Origin: Fibrobacter succinogenes
Lineage (GTDB): Bacteria > Fibrobacterota > Fibrobacteria > Fibrobacterales > Fibrobacteraceae
Length of the DNA: 64,000 nt
Direction of reading: 5' to 3'
NCBI GenBank assembly: GCA_902791475.1
Contig: CADAWC010000005.1
Location: 1 to 64,000 of the forward strand
Positions 27,481-34,323 of this stretch are shown here, piece after piece. A model generated the notes under the pieces. That model was not told the DNA's origin, searched no databases, and worked only from the letters and a program-made list of their open reading frames with translations. Position 1 is the first letter of the stretch. The number at the start of each line of letters is the position of its first letter. The translations under genes and the position numbers were made by a program.

Positions 27481-28029
27481 ATGCGGCGCAAGGACAGAGA
27501 AGTATTAGGCGACGAAAACATCGCGAAGATCATCGAACAATGTACAACTTGTCATGTCGCAATGACTGATGATGCAGACCCAAGCATGCCCTACATCATT
27601 CCGCTGTCGTTCGGATACAGCTTGGAAGGCGGCATCTTGGAACTGTTTTTCCATTGCGCACATGTCGGCAAAAAGCTCGACTGCATCCGCAAAAATCCGA
27701 ATGTTGCGTTCAGCATGTGCGTCGAAAACCGCATCGAGATTCACGAAGATGTTTATTGCAAAAGCGGTCGCTTTTACGCAAGTGTCGTCGGACAAGGCAA
27801 AGCCGAAATCGTCGAAGACGTGACTGAAAAATGCCGCGGACTTTCACTCCTGATGGAACGTCAGGCAACAGGTTCCACGCAACACCCAGATTCCGCGCAT
27901 TCCACACAAACCATCGCACCGCACAAATTCCAATTCACGCCCGAGCAAGCCTCCACCGTAACAGTATTCAAGATAACAAGCACGAACTTTACCGGTAAAG
28001 CAAAAAACGACAAAGCACAAAAATGCTAG
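27481..28029 (+). CDS. NimA-like pyridoxamine 5'-phosphate oxidase-family flavoprotein
   Basis: The 182-residue protein matches the split-barrel flavin-binding family that includes nitroimidazole reductase NimA. Signs are the N-terminal MRRKDREVLGDE, CHVAMTDDADPSMPYIIPLSFGY, FFHCAHVGKKLDCIRKNPNVAFS and the VVGQGKAEIVED strand. Members bind FMN or F420 and reduce small compounds; the substrate is unknown. GAGGT lies 4 bases before the ATG. The last ~40 residues (Thr/Gln-rich) are unusual. Confidence 0.88.
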   Translation: MRRKDREVLGDENIAKIIEQCTTCHVAMTDDADPSMPYIIPLSFGYSLEGGILELFFHCAHVGKKLDCIRKNPNVAFSMCVENRIEIHEDVYCKSGRFYASVVGQGKAEIVEDVTEKCRGLSLLMERQATGSTQHPDSAHSTQTIAPHKFQFTPEQASTVTVFKITSTNFTGKAKNDKAQKC

Positions 28030-28040
28030 AATTATAAGTT

Positions 28041-28066
28041 AAAAGAGACGGCATAACCGTCTTTTT
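28041..28066 (+). terminator. Rho-independent terminator after the NimA-like gene
   Basis: AGACGG (28046-28051), loop CATAA, CCGTCT (28057-28062), with A residues before and T residues after, is an intrinsic terminator 16-37 bases after the stop codon. Confidence 0.8.
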
Positions 28067-28123
28067 AATTCATTCAAAACATTATTGGATGTTCACTTAT
28101 CGTGTTTGATTTACTCATCCGTT

Positions 28124-29224
28124 CTATATATTCGATTTTCGCCTATTGCAATCAGCACAGAGCATTTGGCAATTTTCAGCAATAGTTCGACCACCCTTGC
28201 TCCATGGATTAATATGGTCTGCATGCATTTGTTCTATTTCAAAATGTTTGCCACACTTTTTACAAATTCCATTTTGTTTTTCGTAAACCTCTCGCTTGAT
28301 ATTATCATCAAATTCACGGATATCCAAATGACGCTCATCGCCATCCAATACGTACTCGTATATTCCGGATTTCTTTTGGACATCACTATCAACCATATAC
28401 TTGGCGACAAACTTTTCTAACTTTGCAGAATCCAAATCCGTTCTTTGACCAAACTTTTTAAAAAGCGGTCCCCAAGGTACCCCCTTCATCTCCTTACGAT
28501 ACTTTGGGAATTTCGCTTTAACCCATTCTATAACATTTTGGAAATAACTAAATAGAGGTTGAGCATCAGGATCATCTACATGTTGAGCCATATATTCACG
28601 AATTCCATCATCATCTTTTGCTCCGCATATCCACTTAATTGCCGTCTCTAAATAGGCTTGTCTCTTCATTTCTCCATTCAGGTATTTGCTACCAATGTTA
28701 TACGCCGCACAATTTGTTTTTGAGAAATAGAACTTTGCACTAGTCACCCACGAACCATGAAAAGTAGCATTTCTCAATTCCTGCGGAGTCAGCACCTTAC
28801 CAGCAATATTAATCGTTTCAAACCAATCTAGTTTTTCCTTATCTCCGCCATCACAAACATAAACAAACAACTTGTAGTCTAACAACTTTTTCTTTTCATC
28901 TTCCTGCAAACTTTTGAACGTTCTTAAATTGAAGGAAAACTCGTTGTTCACATATTGGCAAATACTCAAGGTCCTTTGCTGACCATCGATAATTTCAAAA
29001 TTTCCATCTTTACACTTAGCCCAATACATTGTATTAAGCGGATAATTCTTCATCACAGTCTCAATGACTTTGGCTCGTTCTTTTTCACCATAGACAAACT
29101 CGCGCTGATATGGTGGACGAATATCAAGTTTTCCCGCATAAGCACGAACGCCATTTTCCGCATTATCTACGAATCCTTCAACTAATTCTCGAATCGTAAT
29201 TTCATGTTTGAAAATATCCATCAC
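28124..29224 (-). CDS. DUF262-HNH nuclease, predicted restriction-like effector
   Basis: The protein (366 residues from GTG 29224, 365 from the adjacent ATG 29221; both have GGGAG upstream) starts with a DUF262 domain, including PPYQREFVYG and the hallmark IID80GQQR. DUF262 is the ParB/Srx-like NTPase fold of GmrS and SspE. The C-terminus is an HNH nuclease with C321, C324, C356, C359 as zinc ligands and MHADHINPWSKGG as catalytic core. It overlaps the methyltransferase stop by one base (TAGTG), so the two are co-expressed. The region is AT-rich compared with its neighbours. Confidence 0.9.
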   Translation of the reverse strand: MMDIFKHEITIRELVEGFVDNAENGVRAYAGKLDIRPPYQREFVYGEKERAKVIETVMKNYPLNTMYWAKCKDGNFEIIDGQQRTLSICQYVNNEFSFNLRTFKSLQEDEKKKLLDYKLFVYVCDGGDKEKLDWFETINIAGKVLTPQELRNATFHGSWVTSAKFYFSKTNCAAYNIGSKYLNGEMKRQAYLETAIKWICGAKDDDGIREYMAQHVDDPDAQPLFSYFQNVIEWVKAKFPKYRKEMKGVPWGPLFKKFGQRTDLDSAKLEKFVAKYMVDSDVQKKSGIYEYVLDGDERHLDIREFDDNIKREVYEKQNGICKKCGKHFEIEQMHADHINPWSKGGRTIAENCQMLCADCNRRKSNI

Positions 29225-30228
29225 TATTTCTCCCTTGTAATTTTCTGAATAAGTATTCTTGGTGCTTTTTGTTTACCACCAATTAAACCGCGTCCACGAA
29301 ATGTACCAGGAATCCGCAAATTTTCAACTTCCTCACAAACATCTGAGCTATCAGTCTGTCCAAGAACCCTAAACTGCTGCGGATTGTATTTCGTAAAGAA
29401 ACCCAAAGGCACACCCATAACCCCTTCATAGTCCATCGGAATTTCAGAGGTTGCATCAATGTTTATTGCATTGTAATTTTCATATTGAATATACCTATCC
29501 GAACTATAACGTTTCCCGGTTTCAAGAATTTCATGCGTTCTGCTTATTTCAAGATTTGTAAACCAACAGATATTCCCCATTCGTCTATATTTAATACCTT
29601 TCTCAATTTTAAAATCGGTTTTCTTTTCTTCGTAGTATTCAGGAACCTGAAACCAAAAATGCCCGTTATTTATCCCACACCACATTTTATTGTTCTTGAT
29701 TAAAGGCATAATTGATTTATAACTGATATTATTTATATTCCCCACAATTAAGAATTTCTTTTCATATTTAAACAAAAATGGGACATATTCTTTGAAAAGA
29801 CTAAATGGTGGATTTGTCACCACAATATCAGCCTGCTTCAAAAAATCTACACATTCAGGATTACGGAAATCCCCATTACCCTTGAGTCTTTTACAAGGAA
29901 TTTTTGCAAAATCATCTTCTCCAGAATATTTAATACTGCCGTCATATTCAAGATAAACAGCTTCTTCAGCATTCCCTTGACTAAAAAGATCAGCATCATC
30001 ATTCTTATAACAGGTGGCAATAACCTTTTTAAGTTCAAGGACATCAAAATAGATGACAAAATAACGAAAAAAATTACTCACCCTAGGATCATCACAATTG
30101 CAAAGAACAATCTTATCCTTAAAATGGTGCTTATAGTGTTTTAGCTCATTTTCAATCATCGAAAGCGGTGTATAGAATTCATCTTCTTTTGCGACTCTCG
30201 AATGCAACAAGTTGGAATTGCCGGGCAT
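29224..30228 (-). CDS. EcoRI-family adenine-specific DNA methyltransferase
   Basis: I start it at ATG 30228, which has GGAG 5 bases upstream, giving 334 residues; the frame continues upstream but has no similar site. Signatures of the EcoRI methylase family are DEFYTP near the N-terminus, VLCNCDDPRVSNFF (SAM site) and the catalytic NPPF at about 139-142. It should put 6-methyladenine on a specific site. No EcoRI-type nuclease accompanies it; the partner is the overlapping DUF262-HNH gene. Base composition is markedly AT-rich, suggesting transfer. Confidence 0.9.
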   Translation of the reverse strand: MPGNSNLLHSRVAKEDEFYTPLSMIENELKHYKHHFKDKIVLCNCDDPRVSNFFRYFVIYFDVLELKKVIATCYKNDDADLFSQGNAEEAVYLEYDGSIKYSGEDDFAKIPCKRLKGNGDFRNPECVDFLKQADIVVTNPPFSLFKEYVPFLFKYEKKFLIVGNINNISYKSIMPLIKNNKMWCGINNGHFWFQVPEYYEEKKTDFKIEKGIKYRRMGNICWFTNLEISRTHEILETGKRYSSDRYIQYENYNAINIDATSEIPMDYEGVMGVPLGFFTKYNPQQFRVLGQTDSSDVCEEVENLRIPGTFRGRGLIGGKQKAPRILIQKITREK

Positions 30229-31092
30229 AAAATCTCCATTTGGAGCTTGCCCAAATTCTGGCGCATTCAACAAAAAGAAAAAAGGCGTGAGATTGAATGC
30301 ACTTATCCGCTCTGAGGTTACGACCAAGTACCCTATCGAAACAAGTACAAACAACTCACGCCCCAAAAGGGCAACAAAACACGGACCATCACCTCACACT
30401 GGATCCTTCGCCCATACGAACTTAGGAAGACAGTGCTTGCGATGAAGCAATTCCGTTTTTCGTTGAAATACACCCAAGCGCACTACACGGGGTATAGTAC
30501 GCCAAAGCATATCTGCGTGAGCGTCCGTCTCATTCTCCCGATTGAAAAATTTGGTCGTATTTCAGAGCGGAGAACAAGAGCAAAAGCTCATAAAAATGTC
30601 TATAAATAAATATACTTTATTTCAAGGCAATTTTGGACTAAAGAGAATGAGGTTCTCGGGCGTAGCGAATAATTCAATAAGTTTGACAACATTTATACCT
30701 CTTTTAACCAGACAAAACAGAAGCGGCGAGGAAACAGTCCTCACCCAAAAAACGTTTTCAAAATTTTACAGTTATTACCCCCAAGCCTCCCCATTTGTCC
30801 AAATTTCGCAAAAAACGCCATTTTTTATTACGATCGAGAGCAAAAGCCTTAAAAACAATCCTTTCTTGCCATTTTTACCAAAAGTTCCAGCTATTGCTCC
30901 GATTCCGCACATTATTTAATTTCATCGAAAAAACAATACCGGGGGGTCGCTCTGCTACGGCAACGACATTTGGTGAAGCCGGTACACCTACGCCGGGGGG
31001 TGAAAGAGTATCTCGCGATACCGATTGAACATGGCAGGCGCCATGCTCGCCCGGCATTTTTTACAACAATATCTATTGCGTCGTAGGAGAAA
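30229..31092. other. Long gene-free stretch in the accessory island
   Basis: About 860 bases with no convincing gene. Frames at 30212-30445 and 30542-30919 lack ribosome sites and recognisable domains. It is AT-rich from 30540 to 30930, then abruptly GC-rich with hairpins (30939-31047). The region from 30240 to 30540 has higher GC and may be the remains of a lost gene, but I cannot identify it. Promoters for the methyltransferase and RhuM genes must lie here. Confidence 0.5.
30939..31047. other. GC-rich structured element upstream of the RhuM-PLD gene
   Basis: CCGGGGGGT occurs twice in the same orientation, at 30939-30947 and 30993-31001 (54 bases apart). Between and after are potential hairpins: TATC-TCGC-GATA (31009-31020) and CATGGC-AGGC-GCCATG (31030-31045). 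It ends 46 bases before the RhuM start. It could be a structured 5' leader, a recombination site or part of a mobile element end. Confidence 0.35.
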
Positions 31093-32052
31093 ATGAACAA
31101 GAACGAAGAAACTGGTGAAATCGTACTTTATCAGCCGGAGGGCGAAACCAAGCTAGAAGTACGTGTTGAAAACGAGACCGTTTGGCTTACACAGGCGCAA
31201 ATAGCAGATCTATTTGGGACAAAACGCCCTGCAATTACAAAGCACTTAAAAAACATCTATACATCGCAAGAACTTGACGAAGATAGCACATGTTCCGTTT
31301 TGGAACATATGGGTAACGATTCAAAGCAGGTGTACGAAACCAAATACTACAACCTTGATGCAATTCTGTCTATCGGCTATCGCGTCAATAGTAAAAACGC
31401 CACCTTGTTTCGCCGTTGGGCAAATCAAGTTCTTAAAGACTACATGCTCAAGGGCTATGCCATCAACCAACGAAAAATGGCAACAGACCTACAAATTGCA
31501 GATCGATTACACGAGCAACAGCGGCTCATCGAAAAGCAGAGTTCAGAAATCGCAGATGTTCGTAAGACCATCGTAGAACAAAACTCCCGACTTTCGACAG
31601 TAGAGCAACATATAGACTTCTTCATTAAATCGGCACAAACACCAACTAGCGGGATTCTAGCAACAGGAACTCGTTTCGATGGATTTGTCTTGATTGCAGA
31701 CCTCGTAAAAACAGCCAAGCGTTCAGTTATATTCATAGACCCGTTTGCAACAATCGAGGTACTAAAATTTGCCGCAATGCGGTCAAAAGGCATTACAGCA
31801 ATCATCTACGCAGCACGAATCACCCCAGAATTTAAGGAAGCCCAAAAGCTGCACAACAAACAATATCCTGGACTAGAATTAAAAACGATGCGTACAATTC
31901 ACGACCGTTTTTTGCTTATAGATGACACTGTATATCACTTCGGAGCATCATTTAAGGATATGGGCAATGAAATGACTGCATTCAGCATTCTTAATTTCGT
32001 AACACCTGAAGAAGTCATCAAAAAAGTGGAAGATTGCACCAAGGGAATATGA
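31093..32052 (+). CDS. RhuM-family protein fused to a PLD-like domain
   Basis: The 319-residue protein has an N-terminal RhuM (phage-type DNA-binding) domain: EVRVENETVWLTQAQIADLF, RPAITKHLKNI and YYNLDAILSIGYRVNS. A coiled coil follows (about 125-175). The C-terminal part resembles one half of a phospholipase-D-type nuclease: IHDRFLLID from H270 and YHFGASFKDMG, as seen in ORF6N/RhuM proteins of mobile elements. The Lys of the usual HxK is replaced (HDR). AGGAG lies 4 bases before the ATG. Role is likely defence or element maintenance, not virulence. Confidence 0.8.
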   Translation: MNKNEETGEIVLYQPEGETKLEVRVENETVWLTQAQIADLFGTKRPAITKHLKNIYTSQELDEDSTCSVLEHMGNDSKQVYETKYYNLDAILSIGYRVNSKNATLFRRWANQVLKDYMLKGYAINQRKMATDLQIADRLHEQQRLIEKQSSEIADVRKTIVEQNSRLSTVEQHIDFFIKSAQTPTSGILATGTRFDGFVLIADLVKTAKRSVIFIDPFATIEVLKFAAMRSKGITAIIYAARITPEFKEAQKLHNKQYPGLELKTMRTIHDRFLLIDDTVYHFGASFKDMGNEMTAFSILNFVTPEEVIKKVEDCTKGI

Positions 32053-32069
32053 GGGAACAAAAACTTTCT

Positions 32070-32963
32070 CTACTCCGCCCAGTGATTTCCGTTGTAATTC
32101 TTGGCAGTGTCGGCGTCCATGCCAATCTGGCGGACCAAATCTTCGATGCTTGCGAACTTCTTTTCAGGGCGCAAGAATGCGAGCAAGTCCAGTGCTAAAT
32201 GCTGGCCGTAAATGTCTTCGTTAAAGTCAAGCAAATACGCTTCAACCGCAAGGTTATGCGTTCCGGGCGTTGTCGGTTGCGTTCCAATGTTCACGACAGA
32301 GCGATAAATGCGACCGTCCGAGAGTCTTGCGCTTGCAACATACACACCGCCTTTCGGCAAGAACTTGTACTGTTCCATCTGCACATTTGCGGTCGGGAAT
32401 CCAATCGTATGACCAAGGCGCTTGCCGACCACGACCGTTCCAGATAAACGATACGGGCGTCCCAAATAAGTCTGCGCACGGTCCACATCGCCGTTCAAGA
32501 GCGCATTGCGCACCGCAGAAGAGCTCACACGTTCGCCCTTGTGCAACACCATCGAAAGCATCTGCGTCGAAAGTTCCGGGAACGCAGCGGTAATCGTCTC
32601 GTAATTGCCCTTGCCGCCAGCGCCAAAGCAATGGTCATGACCAAAGAACATCGAAACAACTTCACGCCTTTCAATCAGTTCCGTGCGGACAAATTTATCA
32701 AACGGGAGTTTTGCCAATTCACTCGTGAACGGCAATACCAAAAATTCAATGCCAAGGCTCTCGACGAATTCGCGTTTTTCTTCGGTTGTCGTGAGGAGCA
32801 GCGGATTACCCGGTCCACACAAGACGTAATTAGAATGGGGTTCAAAGCTGATGACCGTTGGCTGCAAATGGTTCACTTCGGCAACCGCCTTGAGCGTGCG
32901 AAAAAGTGCCTGATGCCCCAAATGGCACCCATCAAAATTACCCATTGTTACAGCGCGTTTCAT
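32070..32963 (-). CDS. ribF: Bifunctional riboflavin kinase/FAD synthetase RibF
   Basis: RibF makes FMN and then FAD from riboflavin. From ATG 32963 (AAGGA 8 bases upstream) the protein has 297 residues; a GTG two codons earlier is less likely. The N-terminal nucleotidyltransferase shows GNFDGCHLGHQ and the FFGHDHCFGAGGKG and SSSAVR motifs; the C-terminal kinase shows GFPTAN and VNIGTQPT. It is the last gene of the rimP operon and converges on the RhuM gene. Confidence 0.96.
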   Translation of the reverse strand: MKRAVTMGNFDGCHLGHQALFRTLKAVAEVNHLQPTVISFEPHSNYVLCGPGNPLLLTTTEEKREFVESLGIEFLVLPFTSELAKLPFDKFVRTELIERREVVSMFFGHDHCFGAGGKGNYETITAAFPELSTQMLSMVLHKGERVSSSAVRNALLNGDVDRAQTYLGRPYRLSGTVVVGKRLGHTIGFPTANVQMEQYKFLPKGGVYVASARLSDGRIYRSVVNIGTQPTTPGTHNLAVEAYLLDFNEDIYGQHLALDLLAFLRPEKKFASIEDLVRQIGMDADTAKNYNGNHWAE

Positions 32964-33008
32964 TTTCACAATCCTTCAAATACCGTAGCAATCTAATATC
33001 AATGACAA

Positions 33009-33030
33009 GGTCCCTGAGCCTGCCGAAGGG
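33009..33030. repeat. Palindromic repeat between truB and ribF
   Basis: It starts GGTCCCTGAGCC and ends TGCCGAAGGG, with CCCT and AGGG as arms. It abuts the truB stop codon and belongs to the same type as the copy inside the SNF2 gene (26769-26793), where compensating changes (GTCGCT/AGCGAC) keep the stem. Confidence 0.6.
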
Positions 33031-33969
33031 CTAATCATCCTCGCCCAAATAGAACTTGGGGCAAATGCGGCCCGGGTCATAAACACCAAGCCCAATCACA
33101 GCACCATCTTTATCGGCGGTAAAGACAAACTTTTCCGCCCCTGGCGTCGTGCTTAAATTTTCAACAGGAGTGCGCCACGGCACCCAATTTCCTAAACGAA
33201 TCGCTTTCACCTGGTCATCATTCAAGCGGACAACCGGGAAATCAAGCACCTGGTCTACAGGGAGCAAATATTCCGGCGTGAGAGCGTCCCCACGAACAGC
33301 GCGATCCACAGTCACATCACCAATGCGGTGGCGACGGATCATAGAGACGCAACCGCACGTTCCAAGCGCACGAGCCAAATCTCGACCGAGCGAACGGATG
33401 TACGTTCCCTTGCTACAGTTGCATTCCAAATCAAACGTGGCAAAGCTCTTGCCGGTACAGCCTTCCGTCACAAGCCCCTCGCCCACGACTTTGAGCGATT
33501 CGATATGGATGCGGCGAGGCTTGAGTTCAATCTCACGACCGCGATTCGCCAAGTCGCTAGCGCGATGACCGTTAATTTTCACGGCACAGTAATTCGGCGG
33601 AACCTGGTCAATGTCGCCAATGAACTGCGGCAAAACCGCTTCGAGGGCGGCGCGATTTATGGATTGCTTCGCTTCGCTCGCAATGACGTTTACCTCATCC
33701 TGTTCCACGACTTCCCCGTCCCATTCCAGGGTATCGGTTTCGTAGCCAAGGTGAAGGCGGAACGTATAGCACTTGTCCTTCGCCTCAATGTAGGGCAAAA
33801 GGCGCGTTGCACGACCCGTAGCGGCAATGATGAGCCCGCTTGCACGCAAATCAAGCGTACCTGCATGGCCCACGCGTTTAGTACAAAAGACCCTTTTCAG
33901 AGGGAAAAGGGCCTTAAAAGATGTTTCACCTGCAATTTTGTCCAAGAGGACGAAGCCGGAAGAGGACAA
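33031..33969 (-). CDS. truB: tRNA pseudouridine-55 synthase TruB with repeat-derived insertion
   Basis: TruB makes pseudouridine 55 in the T-loop of tRNAs. The 312-residue protein has GHAGTLDLRASGLI with catalytic D40 (family consensus has Pro after the Asp), YTFRLHLGYETDT and KGTYIRSLGRDLA. Residues 94-104 (NVIASEAKQSI) are encoded by a dispersed palindromic repeat and have no counterpart in normal TruB. The start is TTG at 33969, directly after the rbfA stop, with GGGG about 8-9 bases upstream; no ATG lies near. Confidence 0.93.
   Translation of the reverse strand: MSSSGFVLLDKIAGETSFKALFPLKRVFCTKRVGHAGTLDLRASGLIIAATGRATRLLPYIEAKDKCYTFRLHLGYETDTLEWDGEVVEQDEVNVIASEAKQSINRAALEAVLPQFIGDIDQVPPNYCAVKINGHRASDLANRGREIELKPRRIHIESLKVVGEGLVTEGCTGKSFATFDLECNCSKGTYIRSLGRDLARALGTCGCVSMIRRHRIGDVTVDRAVRGDALTPEYLLPVDQVLDFPVVRLNDDQVKAIRLGNWVPWRTPVENLSTTPGAEKFVFTADKDGAVIGLGVYDPGRICPKFYLGEDD
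33658..33690. repeat. Short repeat inserted in frame in truB
   Basis: On the minus strand the DNA reads CGTCATTGCGAGCGAAGCG followed by AAGCAATCC, a sequence I know as an abundant intergenic repeat in many bacterial genomes. Here it encodes NVIASEAKQSI, about 8-11 extra residues between VVEQDE and NRAALEAVL. Confidence 0.75.
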
Positions 33970-34323
33970 TTAAAGTTCCCCTTTCTGCTTCAGTTCTGCA
34001 AGGATTTCTTCAATGTGCATGGCATGTTCGAGATTTTCGTCAAGAACGAACTTGAGCTCCGGAACCTTGAAAATCTTCAAAGCCTTGCCCAAGACGCCAC
34101 GGATAAAGCCGGCGGAATTGTTGAGTCCGACAAGCGTATCGCGCTTTTCTTTATCGGAACCCATCACCGAGACGAGAGCCTTTGCATAGCTCAGGTCTTC
34201 GGTAATGTCCACACGGGTAATGCTCGCGAGAGTGCTCACGCGCGGATCCTTCAAGCCCTTCTGGATGAGCTTGGAGATCTCTTCGCGGAACTGCTCGCCT
34301 AATCTATCGGTTCTACGAGTCAT
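33970..34323 (-). CDS. rbfA: Ribosome-binding factor A
   Basis: RbfA is a KH-fold protein that binds immature 30S subunits near helix 1 of 16S rRNA and helps cold adaptation. The 117-residue protein begins TRRTDRLGEQFREEIS and has DPRV then the VDITEDLSYAKALVSVMG strand, both typical. It overlaps infB by one base (TAATG) and precedes truB, a standard order. Confidence 0.95.
   Translation of the reverse strand: MTRRTDRLGEQFREEISKLIQKGLKDPRVSTLASITRVDITEDLSYAKALVSVMGSDKEKRDTLVGLNNSAGFIRGVLGKALKIFKVPELKFVLDENLEHAMHIEEILAELKQKGEL

Noticed and set aside
30542-30919. 125-codon plus-strand frame in the island
   Set aside because: No ribosome site, no recognisable domain, AT-rich composition and translation unlike a folded protein.
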